A stretch of DNA of 64,000 bases from NCBI GenBank assembly GCA_964485405.1, contig CAZAJG010000020.1, positions 3,411 to 67,410 on the forward strand. The letters are read 5' to 3'. Position numbers and translations under genes: made by a program. Position 1 is the stretch's first letter; each line of letters starts with the position of its first letter. The notes below the pieces were generated by a model. It did not search any database and was not told the origin of the DNA. It worked only from the letters and a program-made list of their open reading frames with translations. Shown piece by piece: positions 52,864-62,263 of this stretch. Source of the DNA: CAKZNE01 sp964485405. GTDB lineage: Bacteria > Bacteroidota > Bacteroidia > Flavobacteriales > Schleiferiaceae.

Positions 52864-52936
52864 CATCTGTTAACAGATGCAAAGGTCTGAATAATTTTCA
52901 GGATCTTATCTTAAAAAAAGGTGCTTTAAATAGCAC
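52864..52936. promoter_or_regulatory. Three inverted repeats between DUF983 and the AraC regulator
   Basis: CATCTGTTAACAGATG (52864-52879) is a perfect 16-base palindrome. CTGAA-TAATT-TTCAG (52887-52901) and GTGCT-TTAAAT-AGCAC (52921-52936) follow. TATTTTTG (52954-52961), a -7 box, lies next and predicts a transcript starting at or near the AraC ATG at 52968. Confidence 0.45.
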
Positions 52937-52967
52937 AAAAAGGACATTGGTCTTATTTTTGATCCTT

Positions 52968-53849
52968 ATGGAAGAACTTCCTATTTATCAGATTAACCAA
53001 TTTAAAAATGCAAAAAGATCAGGTAGGCTTTATGCAAGCGATTTAAGCAATCACTTAAAAGAACATGATTTTATTACTACCCCTCATAAACACAACTTCT
53101 GCCTGTTGGTGCTCTTTACACAGGGTAAAGGAGAACACGAAATAGACTTTAATACGTACCCTGTTGAACCAGGAAGTATTTTTATTCTAAAACCCGGTCA
53201 AGTGCACAATTGGAAGCTTTCTAAAGATATTGAAGGCTATATATTTTTTCATACCAAGGATTATTACGACTTGGTTTTTAGCGATCATAGACTTTATGAT
53301 TACCCCTTTTTTCAAAATATAAGAAGTAAGCCGCTGGTCTCTTTATCCGGCAAAGACTATGAAAGAATTTTAGATTTAGCGAAAAAAATTCTAGAAGAAT
53401 ATCAATCCGACAATCTACTCAAGTATAGAAAGATCTGTTCGCTTTTAGATATAACCTATATCGAACTCACGCGTGTATACATACCATCCGGTTCCAAGGA
53501 GCTAAATACGAGTCCATACTCGGAGCGAATCTTTCTTTTTGAACGTTTGGTGGAAGAGAATTTTAAAACTTTAAAATCTCCCAAAGAGTATGCTGATCTC
53601 ATGAACATCAGTACAAAACACCTAAATCGAATCTGCCAGAACACCCTGGTAAAAACGACTTCTGAGGTTATATCTGAACGTATTTTATTGGAAGCGAGAA
53701 GAATGCTGGTGCATGGAAAAAGTAACATTAATGAAATTGCAACGACCCTCGGTTTTGAGGACCCTTCCTATTTTACAAGGCATTTTAAAAAGACAAGTTT
53801 AGAAACACCGTCTCAATTCATAAACCGTTATTTGCAAAATGATGTTTAA
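52968..53849 (+). CDS. AraC-family transcriptional regulator
   Basis: 293 residues from ATG 52968; the open frame starts earlier with a TTG in the promoter. The N-terminal cupin sensing domain (about 35-130) shows TPHKHNFCLLVLFTQGKGEHEID and PGSIFILKPGQVHNWKL. The C-terminal AraC domain (about 195-293) has two helix-turn-helices, with the second RMLVHGKSNINEIATTLGFEDPSYFTRHFKK and a terminal TPSQFINRY. No ligand can be inferred. Likely targets are its own gene and the DUF983 gene, through the inverted repeats at 52864-52936. recQ follows 24 bases later. Confidence 0.93.
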   Translation: MEELPIYQINQFKNAKRSGRLYASDLSNHLKEHDFITTPHKHNFCLLVLFTQGKGEHEIDFNTYPVEPGSIFILKPGQVHNWKLSKDIEGYIFFHTKDYYDLVFSDHRLYDYPFFQNIRSKPLVSLSGKDYERILDLAKKILEEYQSDNLLKYRKICSLLDITYIELTRVYIPSGSKELNTSPYSERIFLFERLVEENFKTLKSPKEYADLMNISTKHLNRICQNTLVKTTSEVISERILLEARRMLVHGKSNINEIATTLGFEDPSYFTRHFKKTSLETPSQFINRYLQNDV

Positions 53850-53873
53850 CCATCTCTACTCTAAGCTATACGT

Positions 53874-56063
53874 ATGAATACGAATTTCACTCCTCAAGAG
53901 GCTTTAAAGAAGCATTTTGGCTACGATGCCTTTCGTCTCGAGCAAGAAAATATAATCCATAATGTACTCGCAGGTAAAGACACTTTTGTTTTAATGCCCA
54001 CCGGAGGAGGTAAGTCTATTTGTTATCAACTTCCTGCTTTAATGATGGATGGTTTAACTGTAGTTGTTTCTCCGCTTATCGCCTTAATGAAAGATCAGGT
54101 AGATGCTTTGCGCACTAACGGAGTAAAAGCGGCTTATTTAAACTCTACGCTTACGCCTGAGCAACAGTCACAGATCATATTTCAGATTCGTAATGGTGAT
54201 ATTAAAATACTTTATCTCGCTCCAGAGCGATTGATCTCAGATGGACAAGGATTCTTAGATTTTCTTGCCTCGTTAAAAGTATCTTTGGTTGCTATCGATG
54301 AGGCGCACTGTATTTCCCAATGGGGTCACGATTTTAGACCGGAGTACCTAAAACTGCATCAACTTAAAAAGCAGCTTCCCAATACGCCATTTATAGCACT
54401 TACCGCAACGGCAGATGAGCTTACCCGTAAGGATATATTGGACAAGTTAAAATTAGAAAACCCGCAAACTTTCCTTTCCAGCTTTAATCGAGCTAACATT
54501 GAATACCATGTAAAGGCAAAACAAAACAGCTTTGAAAAGCTTTTAGACTTTCTGGATGCTAGAAAAGATGAGTCGGGGATTATATATACCCTTTCTAGGA
54601 AAGAAACAGAAAGCTTATCGGCAAGATTAAGAGCAGAAGGGTTTAATGCTAAACCATATCATGCGGGATTAAAGCGTGAGGAAAGAGAACAAAACCAAGA
54701 TCTTTTTTTAAGAGATGAGGTAAAGATTATCGTAGCAACCATCGCCTTTGGAATGGGAATAGATAAATCGAACGTGCGCTTTGTAGTACACATGACGATG
54801 CCCAAAAACATTGAAGGTTATTATCAAGAAACAGGAAGGGCGGGTAGAGATGGGCTACCGAGTATTGCTTACCTCTTTTACAGTAGCGGAGACTTGTTTA
54901 GATTAAAAGGTTTTGCTGAGGTAGATGGTAATGAAGATCAAAGTAAGGTGATGCTTCAGAAGCTTAACATTATGGCCGAGTACTGCGAAACGAGGAGCTG
55001 TAGGCGAAAATATCTGTTGAACTATTTTAATGAAGAAGCTAGTGACAACTGTGGTAGTTGTGATGTTTGTTTGACAGAGTTGGAAATGATGGATGCGACT
55101 CGCCCTGCTCAGATGGTTTTGTCGGCTATGGTGCGTTTGCAAAGTAGTTTTGGTATGAATTATATCGTTCAGGTTTTGCGAGGCTCAAAGGCTGAAAATA
55201 TATGGGATAGCCATAAGAGTTTAAAGACCTATGGCGCAGGTGTAGAGCACTCAAAAGAGGATTGGACCTACATGATTAAAGAGTTTATTCGAGAGGGTTA
55301 CATAAACCGATCTCATGGGCAGTATCCTGTTTTAGAGTTAAATGAAAAGAGTTGGAAGGTTTTAAAAGAAGGCGAAAAAGTATCTATCGCTAAGCCCGAA
55401 GTTGAAACAGTCAACAGGGAGCAGCATGAAGAACAAGAGGCATTACCGTTTGAAAGTGATCTTTTACAGGACCTTAAAAGGCTGAGAAAGAAAATAGCGG
55501 ATGAAATGGGTGTGCCTTCCTTTGTAGTTTTTTCGGATGCCACTGTATTGGAGTTGGCTACCTATTTGCCTCAAAAAGAAGAAGACCTTTATAAGATATC
55601 TGGATTTGGAGAAGTGAAGGTAGATAAATACGGGTTTTCCTTTTTGGAAGAAATCAATGCTTACTGCCGCATTCATAAGTTAGAAAGTCGTATCGATCAA
55701 AAAGCATCTGTTAAAAGAAAGACGACCAAAAAGAAGAGAAAGAAAAAGTCTAGTGGATCTTCGGATACAAAATTGAGGAGCTTTGAGCTTCATGAACAAG
55801 GTATGAGTATGCTAGAAATAGCAAAAAACAGAGATTTGAATGCCGTTACCATAGAAGGTCACTTGGCTCATTTTGTAGGAGAGGGCAAACTGAGTGTACA
55901 TGATTTTGTAACACCAGAAAAAAGGAAGCCGATAGAAGATGCGATTGAGAAACTAGGAGCTGAAAAACTAGCTCCACTAAAAGAAGCTTTAGGTGATTCT
56001 TTTTCCTACGGAGAGATAAAGATGACAGTAAAGCATTTAGAATTTTTAGAAAGTAAAAAGTAA
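53874..56063 (+). CDS. recQ: ATP-dependent DNA helicase RecQ
   Basis: 729 residues. A 3'-5' helicase of recombination and repair. Motif I MPTGGGKSICYQ (about 41-52), DEAHC (about 142-146), and motif VI QETGRAGRDG are intact. The zinc-binding part has CETRSCRRKYLL and CGSCDVC, then the winged-helix RQC, and an HRDC domain (about 535-600, LRKKIADEMGVPSFVVFSDATVL). The C-terminal 100 residues, after a Lys-rich linker, carry a helix-turn-helix (MLEIAKNRDLNAVTIEGHL) found in Bacteroidota RecQ. Nine bases from the bestrophin gene on the same strand. Confidence 0.96.
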   Translation: MNTNFTPQEALKKHFGYDAFRLEQENIIHNVLAGKDTFVLMPTGGGKSICYQLPALMMDGLTVVVSPLIALMKDQVDALRTNGVKAAYLNSTLTPEQQSQIIFQIRNGDIKILYLAPERLISDGQGFLDFLASLKVSLVAIDEAHCISQWGHDFRPEYLKLHQLKKQLPNTPFIALTATADELTRKDILDKLKLENPQTFLSSFNRANIEYHVKAKQNSFEKLLDFLDARKDESGIIYTLSRKETESLSARLRAEGFNAKPYHAGLKREEREQNQDLFLRDEVKIIVATIAFGMGIDKSNVRFVVHMTMPKNIEGYYQETGRAGRDGLPSIAYLFYSSGDLFRLKGFAEVDGNEDQSKVMLQKLNIMAEYCETRSCRRKYLLNYFNEEASDNCGSCDVCLTELEMMDATRPAQMVLSAMVRLQSSFGMNYIVQVLRGSKAENIWDSHKSLKTYGAGVEHSKEDWTYMIKEFIREGYINRSHGQYPVLELNEKSWKVLKEGEKVSIAKPEVETVNREQHEEQEALPFESDLLQDLKRLRKKIADEMGVPSFVVFSDATVLELATYLPQKEEDLYKISGFGEVKVDKYGFSFLEEINAYCRIHKLESRIDQKASVKRKTTKKKRKKKSSGSSDTKLRSFELHEQGMSMLEIAKNRDLNAVTIEGHLAHFVGEGKLSVHDFVTPEKRKPIEDAIEKLGAEKLAPLKEALGDSFSYGEIKMTVKHLEFLESKK

Positions 56064-56071
56064 GATTCCTA

Positions 56072-56935
56072 ATGGTAAAGTATAATCCCAAAGATTGGTT
56101 TGGTCTAATTTTCAAGTTCCATAAAACAGAAACATTCAGAAAGCTCTTCTGGGTGTTGTGCAGCTTAGCTTTGTTTTCGCTGATCGTTGTATATATAGAA
56201 AAAGAGGTTTTTGATTTAGAATATGCCTATTCTACAACGGTACACTCTCTACTAGGTTTTGTGATTTCATTGTTGCTCGTATTTAGAACCAATACGGCTT
56301 ACGACCGATGGTGGGAAGGCAGAAAACAATGGGGGGCATTAGTAAACGTAAGTCGCAATTTTGCCCTAAAAATTAATGCTTTTATCCCTAAATCCGAATC
56401 GAAAAGAAGGCAAGAACTGGCTGAGATGACGGCCAGCTATTCTAGGATTTTAAAAAGTCATTTACGTGATGTTGCGGTTGAAGAGCTAAAAAAAGAACTC
56501 CCAGATACGATCAGTAGTGAAGGCATAGATCATGTTCCAAATGCCATCGCCAATGCCATGCAAAATCGCTTGTTGGAAATGTTCAACCGTAAAGAGATTA
56601 GCGAAGCCGCTTACCTGGCCATGTTGGAGGATTTGAATGCTTTTACCGATATCTGTGGAGCATGTGAGCGTATAAAGAATACCCCCATCCCTTACACCTA
56701 TAATATTTTCGTAAAAAAATTCATTTTTATTTACACCATAACGATGCCTTTCTCTTTTGTGGAGACATATGGGTATTGGACCATTTTAGTATCCACTTTT
56801 GTGCTATACACCTTTGCTAGCTTGGAAATGATAGCCGAAGAAATTGAAGATCCTTTTGGAGAAGATGCCAATGATTTACCAACAGATGATCTAGCGAAGA
56901 AAATGGGTGATAATGTTAAAAATATTATTAGCTAA
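56072..56935 (+). CDS. Bestrophin-family channel protein
   Basis: 287 residues with membrane helices at about 27-46, 55-72, 210-228 and 232-250. The conserved block FRTNTAYDRWWEGRKQWGALVNVSR (about residues 76-100) is the bestrophin signature, close to the pore; the later acidic stretch DPFGEDANDLPTDDL matches the calcium clasp region. Eukaryotic bestrophins conduct chloride; a Klebsiella homologue passes sodium. It could therefore be an anion or cation channel here. It begins nine bases after recQ, which suggests shared transcription but not a shared function. Confidence 0.92.
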   Translation: MVKYNPKDWFGLIFKFHKTETFRKLFWVLCSLALFSLIVVYIEKEVFDLEYAYSTTVHSLLGFVISLLLVFRTNTAYDRWWEGRKQWGALVNVSRNFALKINAFIPKSESKRRQELAEMTASYSRILKSHLRDVAVEELKKELPDTISSEGIDHVPNAIANAMQNRLLEMFNRKEISEAAYLAMLEDLNAFTDICGACERIKNTPIPYTYNIFVKKFIFIYTITMPFSFVETYGYWTILVSTFVLYTFASLEMIAEEIEDPFGEDANDLPTDDLAKKMGDNVKNIIS

Positions 56936-56958
56936 ACCGGAGCTAATAGAGCTTTGAC

Positions 56959-58116
56959 TTACTTGATCAAATGCACCATCCCTCTACGAGTAATGGTTTT
57001 GGTTTTTCGGAGTTGGTTGAATTCAAACTCTAGATTATAGGTGTAAGTTCCGCCTTTCTCAACATCAGAACCATCCCAACTTACTTCAATGTCAGTAGAC
57101 TCAAAGTGTTTTTGTCCCCATCGGTCAAAGATTTGCAAACGATAACTTACGAGTTCGCAATTCGCTTGAAGCTCAAAAGTTTCATTTAGATTATCTCCAT
57201 TAGGAGTAAAGGCGGTGGGAACAAATACTTTACAATCTTCACACTCTACCTCTTCTACAAGAAGCGTATCTGTGTAGGAGCAAGAAGGGGAACTAATGGT
57301 AACCCAATATTCTCCGGGTACAGTAATCAGATACTTGCCGCTACTAGAACCATCTTGCCATTGGTACGTAAAGTCGATATCGTCTATATCAATATCTATT
57401 CTGCTTTGGGTGCATATGATTGTATCTTTTGGAAGCTGAGGGAAGTCATTTTGAACCACTTCCACATAGTCGATAAGATAATAAGCCTGAGTAGGGTTAT
57501 TCGAATTTCCTAAGGGTTCAAAAGCTGTTTCAGCATCAACACTAAAATTCCCTATGGTTATAAATTGCTCGTTACCTTTAGCCTGAAAAACACCGCAAAC
57601 AGGAGTCCAAAAGCTAGTGTTTGTAATGGGTTGGGTGGATTTTATTGTTGGATTTAAAGCAATAACATTATCTGGCGGGATAGTATCTATTATGGTATCG
57701 CTAAACACCATTCCAATATTATCGATGCCGTAAGATCCTCCATTTGGCAGAATAACAGGCTTTACGTAAAATGACGCTCTGTAAAATTTCCCTGAATCTA
57801 AAGGTTCGCTAAGCTCACCGTGGATATAATCTCTATTAAAAACGGTTCCTACTTGACCATACACCTCAATTCCTAAAAATCCAGAACCATCAAAAGGCTG
57901 AGAATTATTGGTTGTATTAGCTGAACCTGCGTTCCCGCAAACGGGTTCATAATAGTCTGGAGAACCAAAATAAGTTGTCCATGGCGCTATATAATCGGAA
58001 GGGTTAGGGCTAAAAATAGGACACTGGGTAGCTTCCAGACTGTGGTTCTCTACCAAGTTTTGCGCATAACTGTTTGTCATGCAAATACATAGGATAAGTA
58101 CTAGTAATCTACTCAT
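56959..58116 (-). CDS. Secreted protein with T9SS type B C-terminal domain (gliding-motility-associated)
   Basis: 385 residues. Signal peptide about 1-18 (ending TNSYA-Q). Residues about 20-220 look like a beta-sandwich (NLVENHSLEATQCPIFSP, GGSYGIDNIGMVF), a carbohydrate-binding-like fold; 225-290 resemble an Ig-like module (ITVPGEYWVTISSPSCSYTD). The last 85 residues are the type B sorting domain: FVPTAFTPNGDNLNETFE, LQIFDRWGQKHFEST and SWDGSDVEKGGTYTYNLEF. The pathway is T9SS export; this type is typically linked to SprB-like adhesins or PorP/SprF-dependent anchoring. No SprF-like gene is adjacent. Confidence 0.9.
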   Translation of the reverse strand: MSRLLVLILCICMTNSYAQNLVENHSLEATQCPIFSPNPSDYIAPWTTYFGSPDYYEPVCGNAGSANTTNNSQPFDGSGFLGIEVYGQVGTVFNRDYIHGELSEPLDSGKFYRASFYVKPVILPNGGSYGIDNIGMVFSDTIIDTIPPDNVIALNPTIKSTQPITNTSFWTPVCGVFQAKGNEQFITIGNFSVDAETAFEPLGNSNNPTQAYYLIDYVEVVQNDFPQLPKDTIICTQSRIDIDIDDIDFTYQWQDGSSSGKYLITVPGEYWVTISSPSCSYTDTLLVEEVECEDCKVFVPTAFTPNGDNLNETFELQANCELVSYRLQIFDRWGQKHFESTDIEVSWDGSDVEKGGTYTYNLEFEFNQLRKTKTITRRGMVHLIK

Positions 58117-58217
58117 ATAGTCAGCTGCAAATTAGCAGCTTTTTCTTTAAACTCACAATATCCGAAAGAATTGTGAACTAACAAAGTGCAAAAATAACAA
58201 AACGAAATAAGTACACT

Positions 58218-58225
58218 TATATTTG
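58218..58225 (+). promoter_or_regulatory. -7 box upstream of the acetyltransferase gene
   Basis: TATATTTG, an exact TAnnTTTG match, 22 bases before the ATG. The -33 region is weak. Confidence 0.45.
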
Positions 58226-58247
58226 CGCAAAATACTCAAATACGTTT

Positions 58248-58817
58248 ATGGATTATTTTGCGCATGAAACAGCGGTAATCGATGAGGGCTGTGAAATAGG
58301 TAAAGGTACCAAGGTTTGGCATTTTAGCCATATTATGCCGAATTGCACGCTTGGAGAAGGCTGTAATATAGGTCAGAATGTGGTAATTAGCCCAGAGGTT
58401 GTTCTTGGTAAGAATGTAAAGGTTCAGAACAATGTTTCTATATATACCGGAGTTACCTGCGATGACGATGTTTTTCTGGGTCCATCTATGGTGTTTACCA
58501 ATGTAACTAACCCAAGAAGTGGGGTAAATAGAAGGGGACAGTATACCAAAACTCATGTGGGTAAAGGAGCAAGTATCGGAGCAAATGCCACAATTGTTTG
58601 TGGTCATGATATTGGGAAATTTGCATTTATTGGAGCGGGAGCTGTCGTAACTAAAGCCATTAAATCGTATGCTTTAGTAGTTGGTAATCCAGCAAAGCAA
58701 ATAGGGTGGATGAGTGAGTTTGGACATCGTTTGGAATTTAACGACCAAGGTGTTGCCCAATGTGAAGAAAGTGGAGAACAGTATAAATTAGAAAACGAAG
58801 AGGTTCAAAAATTTTAG
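58248..58817 (+). CDS. Left-handed beta-helix N-acetyltransferase (WbpD/WlbB-like)
   Basis: 189 residues. Hexapeptide repeats of the form [LIV]-G-x4 run through most of the chain (IGKGTKVWHFSH, LGEGCNIGQNV, LGKNVKVQNNV), and the motif TNVTNPRSGVNRRGQYTKTHVGKGASIGANATIVCGHDIG matches the WbpD/DapH group that acetylates 3-amino sugars on UDP. It probably makes a precursor of lipopolysaccharide or capsule. The next gene, an oxidoreductase of the partner type (WbpB), starts 11 bases later. The aminotransferase (WbpE-like) step is not in this window. Confidence 0.9.
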   Translation: MDYFAHETAVIDEGCEIGKGTKVWHFSHIMPNCTLGEGCNIGQNVVISPEVVLGKNVKVQNNVSIYTGVTCDDDVFLGPSMVFTNVTNPRSGVNRRGQYTKTHVGKGASIGANATIVCGHDIGKFAFIGAGAVVTKAIKSYALVVGNPAKQIGWMSEFGHRLEFNDQGVAQCEESGEQYKLENEEVQKF

Positions 58818-58828
58818 ATTATAAAGTA

Positions 58829-59839
58829 ATGGATAGAAAAATAAGGTTTGCTGTTGTTGGTTGTGGACATATTGGATTGCGTCATGCTGAAATGATCCAT
58901 CTAAATCCAGATTCTGAATTGATAGCCTTATGCGATGCAAAGCCAGAAACTGATTTAAATATTGAGAAATATAAGGCGCGGTACTTTGAAGATTTAGATG
59001 CTTTATTGGATTCGGATTTGGAAATTGATGTGATTAATATAGCCACTCCAAATGGCTTGCACGCTGAAATGTCTTTAAAGATTTTGAAGTCTGGAAGACA
59101 TGTGGTGGTGGAAAAGCCTTTAGCGCTAACTAAGTCCGATGCCGAAAAAGTAATCTACACCGCTCTCCATCATGGTAAGCAGGTTTTTGGAGTTATGCAA
59201 AATCGCTATTCTCCGCCTTCTGTTTGGATTAAGAACTTGATCAGTGAAGGAAGGCTTGGTAGGATTAATATGGTTCAAATTAATTGCTACTGGAACAGAG
59301 ATAGCAGATACTATACCGCAGGAAATTGGCATGGAAACAAAGATCTTGATGGAGGTACGCTTTTCACTCAGTTTTCACATTTTATTGATGTGATGTATTG
59401 GTTATTTGGAGATATTGAAAATATCCAATCTCGTATGGTTGATTTCAATCATAAAGAGTCGACAGATTTTGAAGATTCTGGTATCGTGAGTTTTGATTTC
59501 ACCAATGGCGGAATGGGAGTGATCAACTTTTCTACTTCTTGTTGGTATAAAAATTTTGAAAGTAGTCTTACTATTTTAGGAGAAAATGGGACTATCAAAA
59601 TTGGAGGACAGTACATGAATGAGGTTGAGTACTGTCATGTGAAAGACTATGATATGCCTGTTTTGCCACCGTCAAATCCACCAAATGATTATGGCGCATA
59701 TAAAGGGAGTGCTGCAAATCATACCTTTGTAATTCAGAATGTTATAGATGTGATTAAGAATCAAGCCGCTATTACTACCAATGCTCTGGAAGGCTTAAAG
59801 GTAGTAGAGATGATTGAGCGTATTTATAAAAGTGTATAA
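58829..59839 (+). CDS. Gfo/Idh/MocA-family oxidoreductase (WbpB/WlbA-like)
   Basis: 336 residues. N-terminal Rossmann fold with VVGCGHIGLRHAEM (about 8-21); EKPLALT is the conserved lysine-proline motif of the family (K near 95). The C-terminal part contains DGGTLFTQFSHFIDVMYWLFGD, with the histidine of the active-site helix. In the WbpA/B/D/E route the enzyme oxidises C3 of a UDP-sugar uronate before transamination, and the acetyltransferase 11 bases upstream is the expected later partner. Terminated by the hairpin at 59838-59862. Confidence 0.88.
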   Translation: MDRKIRFAVVGCGHIGLRHAEMIHLNPDSELIALCDAKPETDLNIEKYKARYFEDLDALLDSDLEIDVINIATPNGLHAEMSLKILKSGRHVVVEKPLALTKSDAEKVIYTALHHGKQVFGVMQNRYSPPSVWIKNLISEGRLGRINMVQINCYWNRDSRYYTAGNWHGNKDLDGGTLFTQFSHFIDVMYWLFGDIENIQSRMVDFNHKESTDFEDSGIVSFDFTNGGMGVINFSTSCWYKNFESSLTILGENGTIKIGGQYMNEVEYCHVKDYDMPVLPPSNPPNDYGAYKGSAANHTFVIQNVIDVIKNQAAITTNALEGLKVVEMIERIYKSV

Positions 59840-59863
59840 AGTCTATCGTTTTTATAGACTTTT
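59838..59863 (+). terminator. Terminator between sugar and sulfate operons
   Basis: AAAGTCTAT (59838-59846) pairs with ATAGACTTT (59854-59862). The T-run is short. Its first bases belong to the oxidoreductase stop; the -7 box of the next operon begins four bases after the stem. Confidence 0.6.
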
Positions 59864-59865
59864 AA

Positions 59866-59873
59866 TATATTTG
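59866..59873 (+). promoter_or_regulatory. -7 box of the sulfate operon
   Basis: TATATTTG, exact TAnnTTTG, 28 bases before the TTG start at 59901. The -33 region overlaps the preceding hairpin and is not a clear TTTG. Confidence 0.5.
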
Positions 59874-59900
59874 CCTTTTGAAATAGAGTAATATTACCCT

Positions 59901-61661
59901 TTGGAGGCATTTCAGGTTACATATACGTTAGGTATAATTGTATTATTGATCATCGGTTTAATCTTGGATAAATTCAAGATGTCGATACTTTTTTTATTGG
60001 CTGTAGTTTTGTTGCTAGTAGGCAAAATTATTCCAGTCGATGTTTTCTTAGGAGGGTTTTCCAATCAGGCCATATTAACCATCTTTCTGTTGATCATCAT
60101 TACCTCTTCTATTAACCAGCATTTTAATTTATTCAAGCTGCTGGATCGGATTTTTGATAGAGTAAAGTCTCCTCGCTTTTTTATTCTTAAAATGGGAGGC
60201 GTAGTAGCTATTTTTTCCTCTTTGATTAATAATACCACGGTTGTGGCTACCATGATGCCTTATGTTTATAATTGGGGAAATGAAAAAGGGATAAGCCCTT
60301 CTAAACTATTGATGCCACTTTCGTTTGCCGCTATTGTTGGAGGAATGATAACTCTAATAGGGACTTCTACTAACCTTTTGTTAAATGGGTTACTCAACTC
60401 GAACGGTTTTGAAGCACTAGTTTTTACAGACTTTTTATTTCCGGGTTTATTCGTTTCGTTCCTTGTTATCCTATTCTTATTCTTTTTCGGTGCATCACTT
60501 CTTAATCACTCTGAGAAGGAAGGCAAAAAAATATCGGATAATGTTCGGGAATATTTAGTTGAGACAAAAGTGTTAAAAGGGTCTTCTATTATTAGTTTGT
60601 CAATAGAGGGCGCACAATTAAGAAACCTAGATGGCGTATTCTTGGCGGAGATTATTCGCAATAAAAAACACCTGCTTCCGGTTAGCCCAATTGAAATAAT
60701 TGAAGAAGGTGATGTTTTTCTATTTGCAGGTGAAACTTCAAAAATTTTTAGTCTTTTAAAGAAGATTGATGGATTAGAACTACAGCAAGCGCCAAGCTCT
60801 TTAGATGATAATGTAATGGAAGCTGTAGTTGCACAAAATAGTACCCTTGATCATAAAACCTTAAAAGAAGTGGGTTTTCGCGAAAAGTATGATGCGGTTA
60901 TTGTAGGCATTCATAGAAAAGGGGAGCGATTAAGTGGAAAGCTTGGATCCATTATACTGCGCACAGGTGATCTCGTTCTGATCAATGGAGGAAATGAGTT
61001 TAAGGAGAAAAACAATCGTTGGCAAGACTTAATTGTAATCAGTACTATTTTCTCTGAAAATAATATATCCCTTAAACGAAGAAGTACTTTTTTAATCAGT
61101 CTGTTAATAATGGTAGGGCTGACCCTTTTTGGTTTTGTTGAGCTATTTGAAGGTTTGTTGGGGTTGATGTTCATTCAGCTTCTATTGGGAATGATTGACT
61201 TTAATAGCATCAAAAAGAATGTGAGCTTAGATCTGCTTGTTGTTCTTACAGCTTCTTTGGCTCTAGGGAATGCGTTAATAAGTTCTGGAGCTTCTGATTT
61301 TTTAGTAGAATTGTTGTTTGCGAATGTAGAAAGTTGGAGTCCAGATTTGTTGTTAATAGGTCTTTTTGCATTTACATTTTTGCTCACTTCTTTTATAACC
61401 AATGTAGCTGCTTTGGCTATTATTTTTCCTGTCGTTGCCAATATCTCTGGGCTCCTTCCTATTCCTGATGAAGCTTTGTTTCTGACCATTGCGTTTGGAG
61501 CTTCATGTAGTTTTTTGACTCCATTTGCTTATCAAACCAATTTGATGGTAGCTGAGGCTGGAAACTACAGAATGAAAGATTTTTTAAAGTTGGGTCTACC
61601 CTTAAGCTTAGTTTATGCTTCTGGGTTTTTTATTTATTTGTTTTATCGATTTGATTTGTGA
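59901..61661 (+). CDS. SLC13-family permease with two RCK C-terminal domains, probable sulfate importer
   Basis: 586 residues from a TTG start (no early ATG). An N-terminal set of membrane helices (about 5-190) contains GGFSNQAILTIFLL and INNTTVVATMMPYV, both with the SLC13 helical-hairpin motif. Two TrkA-C/RCK-type modules lie between (about 210-290 and 300-375). The second half has the matching SFITNVAALAIIFPV and ASCSFLTPFAYQTNLMVAEAG. Because cysC, cysD and cysN follow with overlapping codons, the transported ion is most likely sulfate. The stop TGA overlaps cysC's ATG by one base. Confidence 0.9.
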   Translation: MEAFQVTYTLGIIVLLIIGLILDKFKMSILFLLAVVLLLVGKIIPVDVFLGGFSNQAILTIFLLIIITSSINQHFNLFKLLDRIFDRVKSPRFFILKMGGVVAIFSSLINNTTVVATMMPYVYNWGNEKGISPSKLLMPLSFAAIVGGMITLIGTSTNLLLNGLLNSNGFEALVFTDFLFPGLFVSFLVILFLFFFGASLLNHSEKEGKKISDNVREYLVETKVLKGSSIISLSIEGAQLRNLDGVFLAEIIRNKKHLLPVSPIEIIEEGDVFLFAGETSKIFSLLKKIDGLELQQAPSSLDDNVMEAVVAQNSTLDHKTLKEVGFREKYDAVIVGIHRKGERLSGKLGSIILRTGDLVLINGGNEFKEKNNRWQDLIVISTIFSENNISLKRRSTFLISLLIMVGLTLFGFVELFEGLLGLMFIQLLLGMIDFNSIKKNVSLDLLVVLTASLALGNALISSGASDFLVELLFANVESWSPDLLLIGLFAFTFLLTSFITNVAALAIIFPVVANISGLLPIPDEALFLTIAFGASCSFLTPFAYQTNLMVAEAGNYRMKDFLKLGLPLSLVYASGFFIYLFYRFDL

Positions 61662-62263
61662 TGAAAGAAAAACTACATATCGTAAAACAGCATTATAAGG
61701 TTGATAGAAAAGCTAGGAATGAGATGAAAAAGCACTCCTCTTTTCTGGTTTGGTTTACAGGACTTTCCGGTTCGGGAAAATCTACCTTAGCCAATGCTGT
61801 TGAGCAAAAGTTATATGAGCAAGGTTTACATACTTATATTTTGGATGGAGATAATATCCGTTCTGGTTTAAATCAGGATTTAGACTTTTCAGAAGCATCG
61901 AGAAGAGAGAATATTAGAAGAATAGGAGAAGTGGCTAATTTGATGGTAGATGCCGGAGTAGTAACTCTTTCAGCTTTTATATCACCGTTTAAAAGGGAGA
62001 GGGATCTGGTAAAATCTCTTGTAGGAGAAGACTCTTACATTGAAGTGTTCGTAGATTGTCCGGTTGAAGAATGCGAAAAGAGAGATGTAAAAGGGCTTTA
62101 TAAAAAAGCTAGAGCAGGAGAAATCAAAAACTTTACAGGTATTTCTTCACCGTTCGAGAAACCGGAGGCACCTCAAATTACTATACCCACGGCTGAAGTG
62201 AGTATTGAAGAAGGAGTCAGTAAAATAGTTGAATTAGTACAGAATAAATTAAAAGCGATTTGA
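61661..62263 (+). CDS. cysC: Adenylylsulfate (APS) kinase
   Basis: 200 residues from ATG 61661, which overlaps the permease stop (TGATG). It phosphorylates APS to PAPS with ATP. The P-loop is GLSGSGKST (about 34-42); further features are LDGDNIRSGLNQDLDFS and AFISPFKRERDLVK, both typical for the kinase, and FVDCPVEECEKRDVKGLYKKAR. It comes before cysD and cysN in the operon, the reverse of the proteobacterial cysDNC order. No cysH (PAPS reductase) is in view. Confidence 0.96.
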   Translation: MKEKLHIVKQHYKVDRKARNEMKKHSSFLVWFTGLSGSGKSTLANAVEQKLYEQGLHTYILDGDNIRSGLNQDLDFSEASRRENIRRIGEVANLMVDAGVVTLSAFISPFKRERDLVKSLVGEDSYIEVFVDCPVEECEKRDVKGLYKKARAGEIKNFTGISSPFEKPEAPQITIPTAEVSIEEGVSKIVELVQNKLKAI

